Shown piece by piece: positions 6,343 through 11,084 of a stretch of 22,549 nt of DNA. Numbering within the stretch: position 1 is the stretch's first letter; every line of letters begins with the position of its first letter. The notes under the pieces were generated by a model. That model had not been told where the DNA came from. It did not search any database and worked only from the letters and a program-made list of their open reading frames with translations. The stretch is from a virus. The translations under genes were made by a program, and so were the position numbers. Location: IMG/VR virus record IMGVR_UViG_3300020061_000027, positions 1 through 22,549 of that record, one strand, 5' to 3'.

Positions 6343-6794
6343 TCAAGCATTGCCCGAAGTGCAAGACAGACAAGCCCATCGACGCCTTTTACCCCACGAA
6401 GGCGGGAACCACGGCTTATTGCAGGCCTTGCCACCTGGTTTACATGAAGGAACGGCGAGATAGCCGCAAGGCCAGTGTGGGTGACGCAACGGCTTCTTAC
6501 ACGCGCCGCAAGGCGCTCCAGCAGCGCAACAAGGCCATCGTCTGGGACTATCTGCAGAATCATCCTTGTACTGATTGCGGAGAGTCTGATCCGATCGTGC
6601 TGCAGTTCGATCACGTTCGTGGAGTGAAACTAAAAGACATCAGCATCCTGGTGACTGGTGGATATTCTCTCGAAGTCCTGACGGATGAGATCGCGAAGTG
6701 CGAGGTCAGGTGCGCTAATTGCCATATCAAAGTGACCATGCAGAGGGCTAGGTGGAGCAAGCGTCCGCACTTCTACACGCACAACCCGAGATAA
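6339..6794 (+). CDS. HNH endonuclease with N-terminal zinc finger
   Basis: ATG at 6339 overlaps the upstream stop. Residues 5-31 hold two CxxC pairs (CPKC...CRPC). The HNH part is CTDCGESDPIVLQFDHVRG, then a KCEVRCANCHIKVT segment near residues 120-135, the layout of phage HNH enzymes with CxxC...DH...CxxCH. The catalytic Asp-His (FDH) and the final CxNCH are present. It is the last gene before the tRNA region. It probably cleaves DNA; a free-standing homing or packaging-associated role cannot be separated. Confidence 0.8.
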   Translation: MIKHCPKCKTDKPIDAFYPTKAGTTAYCRPCHLVYMKERRDSRKASVGDATASYTRRKALQQRNKAIVWDYLQNHPCTDCGESDPIVLQFDHVRGVKLKDISILVTGGYSLEVLTDEIAKCEVRCANCHIKVTMQRARWSKRPHFYTHNPR

Positions 6795-6798
6795 TCCC

Positions 6799-6827
6799 TT
6801 CACGATGGTTGGGTCTTCTGATAAGGT
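6799..6827 (+). promoter_or_regulatory. Promoter of the first tRNA cluster (leaderless type)
   Basis: TTCACG (6799-6804), 17 nt, TAAGGT (6822-6827). The ATG at 6835 begins 8 nt after the -10 box, the same distance seen at four other starts in the window. Confidence 0.5.
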
Positions 6828-6834
6828 CTGATTC

Positions 6835-6897
6835 ATGTTCGAGCTGTTCCGCCCCGTGCCCCCGATTTGGCGATATTCGCCGTCTCTGGGTCAGTAG
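6835..6897 (+). CDS. 20-residue leader peptide upstream of tRNA-Pro/Trp/Tyr
   Basis: The ORF reads MFELFRPVPPIWRYSPSLGQ and ends in TAG at 6895-6897. Its ATG lies 8 nt after a -10 box, so the mRNA would be nearly leaderless. It contains four Pro codons, one Trp and one Tyr, and the three tRNAs that follow are Pro, Trp and Tyr. The last codons overlap the left arm of the inverted repeat at 6870-6925. This layout is that of a ribosome-sensing leader (attenuator). Translation is not proven. Confidence 0.45.
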   Translation: MFELFRPVPPIWRYSPSLGQ

Positions 6898-6925
6898 CTC
6901 CTACTCTCAAGACGCCGAATATCGC
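6870..6925. promoter_or_regulatory. Inverted repeat overlapping the leader ORF end
   Basis: GCGATATTCGCCGTC (6870-6884) pairs with GACGCCGAATATCGC (6911-6925) with one mismatch and a 26-nt loop. It ends 16 nt before tRNA-Pro. A stalled ribosome in the leader ORF would cover the left arm. It could be an attenuator stem or a processing stem. Confidence 0.5.
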
Positions 6926-6941
6926 TCTCCCGCAGTAACTA

Positions 6942-7012
6942 CGGGGTGTAGTGAAATGGCATCATGCGTGGTTTGGGACCATGTGGTGGAGGTTCGATTC
7001 CTCCCATCCCGA
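6942..7012 (+). tRNA. tRNA-Pro(TGG)
   Basis: Acceptor CGGGGTG/CATCCCG, anticodon loop TTTGGGA, T-arm GGAGG-TTCGATT-CCTCC, discriminator A. CCA is not encoded. It reads CCA codons and is the first tRNA of the 5' cluster. Confidence 0.88.
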
Positions 7013-7029
7013 CTCAGAGACTTGTCCGT

Positions 7030-7099
7030 GGGGATGAGTGCGTGGGCATGCTTTGGCCTCCAAAACCAAAAGCTGCGGGTTCAACTCCTGCCATCCTCG
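7030..7099 (+). tRNA. tRNA-Trp(CCA)
   Basis: Acceptor GGGGATG/CATCCTC, anticodon loop CTCCAAA, T-arm GCGGG-TTCAACT-CCTGC, discriminator G73 as in other Trp tRNAs. The 31-39 pair of the anticodon stem is a C-A mismatch. Confidence 0.85.
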
Positions 7100-7103
7100 C
7101 CAA

Positions 7104-7182
7104 GCCGGTTGTTCCTGGGAGACATTTGTGGCTGTAACCCACACGCCTTCGGGCTAGAGAGGTTCGATTCCTCTAACCGGTA
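7104..7182 (+). tRNA. tRNA-Tyr(GTA)
   Basis: Acceptor GCCGGTT/AACCGGT, anticodon arm TGTGG-CTGTAAC-CCACA, long variable arm (CGCCTTCGGGCTAG), T-arm with TTCGATT, discriminator A. The class II variable arm is correct for bacterial Tyr. Confidence 0.88.
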
Positions 7183-7237
7183 CCACGATTCATCCTGTAG
7201 TATCCACGCAATGCACGCACTCAAGGAGGTGATCGGC

Positions 7238-7249
7238 ATGGCGTATTAG
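7238..7249 (+). CDS. Three-codon minigene ATG-GCG-TAT-TAG
   Basis: A 12-nt match to the 16S anti-SD complement, AAGGAGGTGATC (7223-7234), precedes an ATG that is followed by only two codons and a TAG. The SD sits in the same GCACTCAAGGAG-type leader used by real genes. Such minigenes can trap peptidyl-tRNA (as lambda bar does) or load ribosomes for the next gene. Function is inferred. Confidence 0.4.
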   Translation: MAY

Positions 7250-7276
7250 ACGCCTACCCGAGAGCGAGGCCCTCCC

Positions 7277-7597
7277 ATGGCCCACACCGACCGCGATTGG
7301 AACCGTTGGTTCTGGTCGAACCATCACACCTACGAATGTCCCAACTCCTACCGCTACGCACTGCGTGAGTACGGCTCCAACTGGCACGATTACGCATTCA
7401 TGAGCCAGACCTGCGACGTCTGCCCCCATGAGCCCCACCGGCGGTACTGGGTCTCCCTGGAGGCCAAGTCCGACTGGAACAAGTCGACGCGGCGCAAGGA
7501 ACGCACCACCTACCGCCAGACCATGCAGCAGCTGCGCAGCGGTCACGTTGATACCGACGAGGTCGTCTTCAACTACCGCCGCCCCTACTACAATTAG
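7277..7597 (+). CDS. Hypothetical protein, 106 aa
   Basis: ATG at 7277 is the first start in frame; the SD is weak (GAGG 8-11 nt upstream), so it may depend on the minigene upstream. The product is rich in Trp, Tyr, His and Arg (WNRWFWSNHHTYECPNSYR), with one CxxC pair (CDVC, about residues 47-50). The aromatic and His content would fit a nucleic-acid or metal-binding protein. No family is recognised. It lies between the Tyr tRNA and the next hypothetical gene. Confidence 0.65.
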   Translation: MAHTDRDWNRWFWSNHHTYECPNSYRYALREYGSNWHDYAFMSQTCDVCPHEPHRRYWVSLEAKSDWNKSTRRKERTTYRQTMQQLRSGHVDTDEVVFNYRRPYYN

Positions 7598-7605
7598 GAC
7601 CCAAC

Positions 7606-7959
7606 ATGGGCAAGCACAGCAAGGATGAACCGAAGGAACTGGGAGATCAAGCGATCGTTCACCAGTTCGTGATCTACGGCAAGACCAAGGCCAAGACCGA
7701 GAAGCGCGCCAACAAGATCATCGACTACCTCTTCGACAAGTACGGTCGTGACATCGGCGTCATGAGCGGACAGTTCGTGCCTGCCGAGGTCATGGAGAAC
7801 TGGGAGAACGCCGCCGAGCGTGCCCTCAAGCGCCTGGAGGAGACCAGGGGTACTCACCCCTTCGGACGCAACCGGTCCTTCACCCACGGCTACTACGCGG
7901 CCATCCGTCACGCCGAGCGTGTTGTGCGCGAGGAATTGACCAAGCATCACGGTCTCTAG
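7606..7959 (+). CDS. Hypothetical protein, 117 aa
   Basis: ATG at 7606, 8 nt after the previous stop, without a strong SD. The product (MGKHSKDEPKELGDQAIVHQ...) has a basic segment KTKAKTEKRANKII near residues 26-39 and a helical middle (EVMENWENAAERALKRLEE). Mixed alpha/beta, soluble, no signal peptide. No known domain. Cotranscribed with the 7277 gene by spacing. Confidence 0.65.
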   Translation: MGKHSKDEPKELGDQAIVHQFVIYGKTKAKTEKRANKIIDYLFDKYGRDIGVMSGQFVPAEVMENWENAAERALKRLEETRGTHPFGRNRSFTHGYYAAIRHAERVVREELTKHHGL

Positions 7960-7978
7960 CAAACTTCAAAATTGGGAC

Positions 7979-8008
7979 TTGACGCCGTGCAGCAATCTGA
8001 TCTAACCT
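7979..8008 (+). promoter_or_regulatory. Strong promoter of the pth2 gene
   Basis: TTGACG (7979-7984), 18 nt, TAACCT (8003-8008). The expected start point falls at or next to 8016, where ATG-TAG-ATG begins, so the transcript is probably leaderless. Confidence 0.65.
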
Positions 8009-8015
8009 GATTGGC

Positions 8016-8021
8016 ATGTAG
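8016..8021 (+). promoter_or_regulatory. AUG-UAG start-stop directly before pth2
   Basis: ATG (8016-8018) and TAG (8019-8021) are in frame with, and touch, the ATG at 8022. If transcription starts near 8016, the mRNA begins with a start-stop. Ribosomes must reinitiate or read UAG to make Pth2; the array also encodes a tRNA with anticodon CTA. Confidence 0.4.
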
Positions 8022-8417
8022 ATGGATACCACGACTCAGTCACAGTCACCGGACAAGCTGTACATCGCCGTTCGCGCTGACCTCCCTCCGGGCCTGCAGT
8101 TGGCTCAGAGCACTCACGCCGCATTCCAATTCTTCGACGAGCACCCTACACAGGCCCGTAGTTGGCTGCACCGGTCGAACTTTCTCGTCGTCGTCGCCGT
8201 CCCCGATGAAGATGCCCTCCTGGCCCTGGCCGCCGAGGCCTCTCTGGGCAAGGGTCTGTGCACCACCAAGGTGCATGAGCCCGACCTGGGCGACGAGTAC
8301 ACCGCCCTCGCCATGCAGCCTGGCCCTGAGGCAGGAACGCTCTGCGCGTCCTACCCGCTGGCCCTGCGCAATGCGGTGGACTACGCCTCGACGATCGCGA
8401 AGGCGGCCAGCATGTAA
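8022..8417 (+). CDS. Peptidyl-tRNA hydrolase, Pth2 family
   Basis: The 131-residue product matches the Pth2 fold: residues 13-34 (LYIAVRADLPPGLQLAQSTH) correspond to the N-terminal strand and the conserved Gly-x-x-x-AQ-x-x-H helix. They are followed by a LVVVAVPDEDALLALAAEA strand-helix and a VHEPDLGDEYTALAMQPG segment, equivalent to the D-x-G-x-T substrate loop. Length is normal for Pth2 (about 115-140). The enzyme frees tRNA from stalled or dropped-off peptidyl-tRNA. It has its own promoter and no SD, and lies directly before the main tRNA/tmRNA array, which fits recycling of phage tRNAs. ATG at 8022 is the first start after the start-stop. Confidence 0.75.
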   Translation: MDTTTQSQSPDKLYIAVRADLPPGLQLAQSTHAAFQFFDEHPTQARSWLHRSNFLVVVAVPDEDALLALAAEASLGKGLCTTKVHEPDLGDEYTALAMQPGPEAGTLCASYPLALRNAVDYASTIAKAASM

Positions 8418-8489
8418 AGAGCTTGTCCCGGAGTACACCTGCTTGCAGGCGTCATACTTCTTGAGGTGTAAGGCCTCACCGGGGCACCA

Positions 8490-8595
8490 CGGTGGGTGCA
8501 GATTGGTGCACCGGACCCAGGACCAGCGCCGAGGGGCACGTGACCCGGAGCGGGAAGACTGGAGAAGGGGTTGGGTTCGAATCCTCCCCCACCGA
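8490..8595 (+). other. tRNA-like element, anticodon not assignable
   Basis: CGGTGGG (8490-8496) pairs perfectly with CCCACCG (8588-8594), with a T-loop-like GGGTTCGAATCC inside. The 106-nt length and weak T-stem do not give a standard tRNA; I find no anticodon loop with U33. It may be a class II (Leu/Ser) tRNA that I cannot fold by hand, or a degenerate one. Confidence 0.35.
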
Positions 8596-8599
8596 CGTT

Positions 8600-8623
8600 G
8601 GGAGGGGCCTCAAAACCCCTCCC
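8600..8623. repeat. Spacer hairpin, 8 bp
   Basis: GGGAGGGG (8600-8607) pairs with CCCCTCCC (8616-8623) around an 8-nt loop. Either a processing stem between tRNA-like elements or the 5' part of the tRNA-like element that ends near 8685. Confidence 0.5.
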
Positions 8624-8685
8624 AGCACCAAGGGAGGCTGGCTTGCTAGCGTCGACCAAGAGGGGTTCGAATCCACTCACTCCCG
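8600..8685 (+). other. tRNA-like element with good T-arm (8600-8685)
   Basis: AGGGG-TTCGAAT-CCACT (near 8660-8676) is followed by CACTCCC, which can pair with GGGAGGG at 8600-8606 with one mismatch. The total of 86 nt suits a class II tRNA. A TTGCTAG stretch could offer anticodon GCT (Ser), but its stem does not pair. Identity is left open. Confidence 0.35.
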
Positions 8686-8714
8686 CAAAGCTGGTAGCAT
8701 GATCTCCAGCAAAG

Positions 8715-8785
8715 GCTCCATTAGCTCAATGGTAGAGCGGCGACTTCTAACCTCGCTGGTGCCGGTTCAACTCCGGCATGGGGCG
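8715..8785 (+). tRNA. tRNA with anticodon CTA (amber-reading candidate)
   Basis: Acceptor GCTCCAT/ATGGGGC, D-arm GCTC-AATGGTA-GAGC, anticodon arm GCGAC-TTCTAAC-CTCGC, T-arm GCCGG-TTCAACT-CCGGC, discriminator G. Standard numbering from the D-stem puts CTA at 34-36, which reads UAG. The 31-39 pair is C-C. Reading it as TCT (Arg) would break more stem pairs, and a separate Arg(TCT) tRNA exists at 12591. Confidence 0.65.
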
Positions 8786-8863
8786 CTCGGGAAATAATCT
8801 GCTTGCGCTGCCAAGCAACAACGCATACCCTGATCAAGTCACCTCGGGCAAGCCTGAGTGGCC

Positions 8864-8887
8864 AGGCCGAAAGAAACTTTTCGGCCT
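8864..8887. repeat. Spacer hairpin, 10 bp
   Basis: AGGCCGAAAG pairs with TTTTCGGCCT (one G-T) around AAAC. It stands between tRNA-CTA and tRNA-fMet; terminator or processing stem. Confidence 0.5.
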
Positions 8888-8910
8888 ACAGAACAATGAC
8901 AACTCCATCG

Positions 8911-8930
8911 CCTGGAAGATCCTTTCCAGG
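8911..8930. repeat. Spacer hairpin, 7 bp
   Basis: CCTGGAA (8911-8917) pairs with TTCCAGG (8924-8930). It ends 6 nt before tRNA-fMet, a likely processing stem. Confidence 0.45.
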
Positions 8931-8936
8931 CAGCGT

Positions 8937-9010
8937 AGCGGTGTAGAGCAGCCCGGTAGCTCGCTAGGCTCATAACCTAGAGGCCGCCAGTTCAAATCTG
9001 GCCACCGCAA
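8937..9010 (+). tRNA. Initiator-type tRNA-fMet(CAT)
   Basis: The D-arm and loop AGAGCAGCCCGGTAGCTCG, the anticodon arm CTAGG-CTCATAA-CCTAG and the T-arm with TTCAAAT follow bacterial initiator tRNA. The first base A1 faces A72 (unpaired), the hallmark that blocks EF-Tu and allows formylation; A11-T24 is also initiator-like. Only two of the three usual G-C pairs (30-40, 31-39) of the anticodon stem are present. Confidence 0.8.
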
Positions 9011-9032
9011 CGACGCAGCAGACCATATCACT

Positions 9033-9137
9033 GGCGAAAACCAGAATCGAACCGTCTGTTGCATCAACTTGAATGCCAGGCCGATGAGTATTTCGGTTAT
9101 CGCCGGTTCAATTCCAGTCTCGGGGACCACATCCCCG
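9033..9137 (+). other. Spacer hairpins with an isolated T-arm-like sequence
   Basis: GGCGA-AAACC near 9033-9043 pairs with GGTT-A-TCGCC near 9094-9104. It is followed by GCCGG-TTCAATT-CCAGT, a T-arm-like segment with no matching acceptor, then a hairpin CTCGGGG-accacat-CCCCGAG (about 9117-9137). It may be a decayed tRNA. No anticodon can be assigned. Confidence 0.3.
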
Positions 9138-9192
9138 AGGAGCCCCGTGTTGGTGGGGCGCCCGGATCTCGCAACATGTCTGGCATCTTCAA

Positions 9193-9263
9193 GCGCCTTT
9201 GACCGAATGGCCAGGTGCTGGCTTGCAAACCCAGTTATCCCAGTTCGACTCTGGGAAGGCGCT
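9193..9263 (+). tRNA. tRNA-Cys(GCA)
   Basis: Acceptor GCGCCTT/AAGGCGC, anticodon loop TTGCAAA, T-arm CCCAG-TTCGACT-CTGGG, discriminator T73, the Cys identity base. The 31-39 pair is C-C, leaving a 4-bp anticodon stem. Confidence 0.88.
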
Positions 9264-9333
9264 CAGTGGACCGCCCCTATTGCTGGGTCATTGCGGCTTT
9301 CCTGCGGCCAAGAGGTCCATGAGCAGGAATCAT

Positions 9334-9407
9334 GGTGTTTGTAGCTCAATCGGGAGAGCGCCGCTCTGTGACAGCGGAGGTAGTGGGATCGAAACCCACC
9401 ATTCACC
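9334..9407 (+). tRNA. tRNA-His(GTG)
   Basis: Encoded G-1 (9334) faces C73 (9407), the His identity pair. Anticodon arm CCGCT-CTGTGAC-AGCGG. The acceptor has two T-T mismatches. T-loop ATCGAAA starts with A54 instead of T54. Confidence 0.85.
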
Positions 9408-9410
9408 CCA

Positions 9411-9483
9411 GGGGTATTAGCTCAATGGGTAGAGCACCTGAGTGGCACTCAGGAGGTACCGGGATCGTAGCCCGGATACTCCA
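9411..9483 (+). tRNA. tRNA-Ala(GGC)
   Basis: Acceptor GGGGTAT/ATACTCC contains the G3-U70 Ala identity pair. Anticodon arm CCTGA-GTGGCAC-TCAGG. T-loop ATCGTAG has A54 and T58, an inversion of the usual T54-A58 pair. Confidence 0.88.
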
Positions 9484-9521
9484 CCGGTCGTATGTCCCCG
9501 CCGACCTTAACTGCGGGCTCT

Positions 9522-9589
9522 GGGATTGTGTCTGGTGAGGCCTCGACTTTTGCAATGTTGGGGACGGGGTCCGATTCCCCGCAGTTCCA
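9522..9589 (+). tRNA. tRNA-Ala(TGC), short D-arm
   Basis: Acceptor GGGATTG/CAGTTCC includes G3-U70. Anticodon loop TTTGCAA on stem CGACT/TGTTG with a T-T at 31-39. The D-arm is reduced, giving only 68 nt. T-arm CGGGG-TCCGATT-CCCCG. Confidence 0.65.
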
Positions 9590-9593
9590 CGTT

Positions 9594-9666
9594 CGTATTG
9601 TCTAAGCCGGGTGTGCCCCGGTGATGCGTTCGGTTTTCTAGATACGCTGTCCCCGTCGGCAATACG
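9594..9666 (+). other. tRNA-sized element closed by 7 bp, no T-arm
   Basis: CGTATTG (9594-9600) pairs perfectly with CAATACG (9660-9666), total 73 nt, exactly tRNA length, with an inner CCGGG-tgtgc-CCCGG hairpin. No T-loop or proper anticodon arm is seen. It may be a tRNA-derived decoy or a processing stem. Confidence 0.35.
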
Positions 9667-9675
9667 GGCAGCACC

Positions 9676-9747
9676 GCCGTCATAGCTCAGTAGGCAGAGC
9701 GCCCGGTTGAAGCCCGGAAGGCCCGAGTTCGAATCTTGGTGTCGGCA
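9676..9747 (+). tRNA. tRNA-Phe(GAA)
   Basis: Acceptor GCCGTCA/TGTCGGC (one T-T), D-arm GCTC...GAGC, anticodon loop TTGAAGC, T-arm CCGAG-TTCGAAT-CTTGG, discriminator A. Confidence 0.88.
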
Positions 9748-9751
9748 CGTT

Positions 9752-9838
9752 GTTCCGGTCGAGGTCCCTGGTAAGTGGCGGGGTGATCAGTTTGACCAGC
9801 TCTGGCTAGCCATAGGACGAGCTGCCGCCTACCGGAAC
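9752..9838. repeat. Large spacer hairpin, 8-bp closing stem
   Basis: GTTCCGGT (9752-9759) pairs perfectly with ACCGGAAC (9831-9838); GGCGG/CCGCC pairs inside. It fills the gap between tRNA-Phe and tRNA-Val. Confidence 0.45.
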
Positions 9839-9842
9839 ACAT

Positions 9843-9914
9843 GCCTGATTAGCTCAGTGGCAGAGCATCGCCGTCACATGGCGCAGCGCGGAGGTTCGAG
9901 TCCTCTATCAGGTA
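9843..9914 (+). tRNA. tRNA-Val(CAC), copy 1
   Basis: Acceptor GCCTGAT/ATCAGGT, anticodon loop GTCACAT, T-arm GGAGG-TTCGAGT-CCTCT, discriminator A. Reads GUG. Confidence 0.87.
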
Positions 9915-9927
9915 CGTAGTAAGTCAT

Positions 9928-10001
9928 GGGCCTATAGCTGAAACTGGTTCTAGCACCGGTCTCTTAAACCGGGGATGAAGGTTCAATTCCTTCTGGGCCT
10001 A
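9928..10001 (+). tRNA. tRNA-Lys(CTT)
   Basis: Acceptor GGGCCTA/TGGGCCT, anticodon arm CCGGT-CTCTTAA-ACCGG, T-arm GAAGG-TTCAATT-CCTTC, discriminator A. Confidence 0.88.
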
Positions 10002-10011
10002 CTTTGAACAA

Positions 10012-10083
10012 GCTCCTGTGGGGTAATGGCTAGCCCTTCGGTTTTTCACACCGATAGACAGGGTTCGATCCCCTGCTGGAGTA
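10012..10083 (+). tRNA. tRNA-Glu(TTC)
   Basis: Acceptor GCTCCTG/CTGGAGT, D-stem GGG/CCC, anticodon arm TCGGT-TTTTCAC-ACCGA, T-arm CAGGG-TTCGATC-CCCTG, discriminator A. Confidence 0.87.
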
Positions 10084-10086
10084 CGT

Positions 10087-10134
10087 AATGACGACCAAAC
10101 GGGCCATGATCCCCACGCTCTACTCGTCGTCATT
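10087..10134 (+). repeat. 30-nt-loop hairpin element, copy 1
   Basis: AATGACGAC (10087-10095) pairs with GTCGTCATT (10126-10134). The loop is 30 nt, starts CA, and has TGATCCCCA at loop positions 12-20. It lies between tRNA-Glu and tRNA-Gly. Confidence 0.8.
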
Positions 10135-10141
10135 CAAACTG

Positions 10142-10211
10142 ACCTCCGGCGCGCTCTGCGGAGGTGTTGTGGGCAGGACTGACAACCAAGCTCTACCCCG
10201 CCGTCAGTCCT
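10142..10211. repeat. Two further spacer hairpins
   Basis: ACCTCCG (10142-10148) pairs with CGGAGGT (10159-10165). AGGACTGAC (10175-10183) pairs with GTCAGTCCT (10203-10211) with a 19-nt loop; the second could be a shortened relative of the 30-nt-loop element but lacks its core. Confidence 0.5.
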
Positions 10212-10225
10212 ACAGGGCGTCACAC

Positions 10226-10296
10226 GCGGATGTGGCATAGTGGCCGTGCTCTAGCCTTCCAAGCTAGCTACGGGAGTTCGATTCTCCTCTTCCGCT
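10226..10296 (+). tRNA. tRNA-Gly(TCC)
   Basis: Acceptor GCGGATG/CTTCCGC, anticodon arm CTAGC-CTTCCAA-GCTAG, T-arm GGGAG-TTCGATT-CTCCT, discriminator T, as in bacterial Gly. Confidence 0.88.
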
Positions 10297-10306
10297 CAAT
10301 CCCCCA

Positions 10307-10406
10307 GAGCCTGACGGCAGCAAGGGTGTAAGGCCTCTGAAGCGTAAAAGGTGACGCACGCCCTTCGTACGGGTGAGAACGCAGTTCGATTCTGCGCAGT
10401 GGCTCA
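10307..10406 (+). other. tRNA-like element, class II size, anticodon not assignable
   Basis: GAGCC (10307-10311) pairs with GGCTC (10401-10405), and CGCAG-TTCGATT-CTGCG is a good T-arm. A variable-arm-like CCC...GGG hairpin is visible. At 100 nt with no clear U33 loop, it is either a Leu/Ser tRNA that I cannot fold or a degenerate one. Confidence 0.35.
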
Positions 10407-10422
10407 GGTCGTGCCCGTGGCC

Positions 10423-10458
10423 GAGGAGGGCAGACGGGACTAGCTTAAAACCCTCCTC
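10423..10458. repeat. Spacer hairpin, 8 bp
   Basis: GAGGAGGG (10423-10430) pairs with CCCTCCTC (10451-10458), 20-nt loop. It ends 3 nt before tRNA-Thr(TGT). Confidence 0.5.
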
Positions 10459-10461
10459 ACT

Positions 10462-10532
10462 GCTTCTATCGTCTAGTGGCAAGACAGCTGCCTTGTAAGC
10501 AGCCTACGGGCGTTCGATTCGTCCTAGAAGCT
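10462..10532 (+). tRNA. tRNA-Thr(TGT)
   Basis: Acceptor GCTTCTA/TAGAAGC, anticodon arm GCTGC-CTTGTAA-GCAGC, T-arm GGGCG-TTCGATT-CGTCC, discriminator T. Confidence 0.88.
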
Positions 10533-10565
10533 CGCAACCACACTCGTCGAGACGGGTGGGCCAGG

Positions 10566-10581
10566 AGGCCCTTCGGGGCCT
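10566..10581. repeat. UUCG-tetraloop spacer hairpin
   Basis: AGGCCC-TTCG-GGGCCT, 6 bp with a hyperstable C(UUCG)G tetraloop, between the two Thr tRNAs. Confidence 0.5.
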
Positions 10582-10592
10582 GTTGCACCAGT

Positions 10593-10664
10593 GCTAGATT
10601 CGTCCAGTGGTAGTGACTCGGTCTTGGTATGACCGAAACCGGGGTTCGATTCCCCGATCTAGCT
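10593..10664 (+). tRNA. tRNA-Thr(GGT)
   Basis: Acceptor GCTAGAT/ATCTAGC perfect, anticodon arm CGGTC-TTGGTAT-GACCG, T-arm CGGGG-TTCGATT-CCCCG, discriminator T. Confidence 0.88.
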
Positions 10665-10717
10665 CGTCGGTATCGGTTACATGTCTGCGCAAGCAGGCCG
10701 ATAGACATCGATAATCA

Positions 10718-10813
10718 GCAGGAGTAGCTCAGCATGGAGATGTCCTCCCTGAGGGGACTCAGAGCACCGGGATCACACCCCGGAGGCCGTCGGTTCGAAT
10801 CCGACCTCCCGCC
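10718..10813 (+). tRNA. tRNA-Val(CAC), copy 2, with hairpin inserted in the D-loop
   Basis: Acceptor GCAGGAG/CTCCCGC, anticodon arm CCGGG-ATCACAC-CCCGG and T-arm GTCGG-TTCGAAT-CCGAC are normal. The D-loop between GCTC (10727) and GAGC is about 31 nt, because it contains a GTCCTC-cctga-GGGGAC hairpin. Total 96 nt. A second Val(CAC) exists at 9843. Confidence 0.7.
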
Positions 10814-10817
10814 CCAC

Positions 10818-10888
10818 GCGCTTGTAGTGAAGTGGCATCACGCGACCTTGCCAAGGTCGTAGTGCGGGTTCGATTCCCGCCTGGCGCT
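10818..10888 (+). tRNA. tRNA-Gly(GCC)
   Basis: Acceptor GCGCTTG/CTGGCGC, D-stem GTGA/TCAC, anticodon loop TTGCCAA, T-arm GCGGG-TTCGATT-CCCGC, discriminator T. Confidence 0.88.
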
Positions 10889-10902
10889 CGCAGTAACAGA
10901 AT

Positions 10903-10974
10903 GGCTCTGAGGCCGAACGGTTAGGCGCTACCTTGTCAAGGTAGTCGTAGCGGGTTCAACTCCCGTCAGGGTCG
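10903..10974 (+). tRNA. tRNA-Asp(GTC)
   Basis: Acceptor GGCTCTG/CAGGGTC, anticodon arm CTACC-TTGTCAA-GGTAG, T-arm GCGGG-TTCAACT-CCCGT, discriminator G73 as required for Asp. Confidence 0.88.
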
Positions 10975-10989
10975 CAGTGGGTTGAGTCG

Positions 10990-11084
10990 CCCCTGAAAGA
11001 ATGGGCAACGGCAATAATGCGCGGGGAGACAATCCGCCCCACCACCAGTCGTGCGGTGGTGGACCCGAACACCGAAGGGGCGAC
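10990..11084. repeat. Nested spacer hairpins between tRNA-Asp and tRNA-Met
   Basis: GTCGCCCCT near 10990 pairs with AGGGGCGAC near 11076; inside, CCACCACC pairs with GGTGGTGG around AGTCGTGC. No RNA gene is recognised in this 145-nt gap. Confidence 0.4.

Noticed and set aside
8715-8785. Reading this tRNA as Arg(TCT)
   Set aside because: It leaves no position 26 and breaks more than one stem pair, whereas CTA needs only the 31-39 mismatch; a separate Arg(TCT) tRNA exists.
8801-8830. A thirteenth hairpin element (loop-like sequence with ATACCC)
   Set aside because: The loop start and core look similar, but no flanking arms pair.
9033-9104. Minus-strand tRNA
   Set aside because: The acceptor-like arms pair, but the D-loop lacks GG and the anticodon stem fails; treated as a spacer hairpin.
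8834-9130. Minus-strand protein with an 'ETGIEPA' type sequence
   Set aside because: This is the usual false translation of reverse tRNA T-arms; the plus strand holds tRNA-fMet and tRNA-like sequence.
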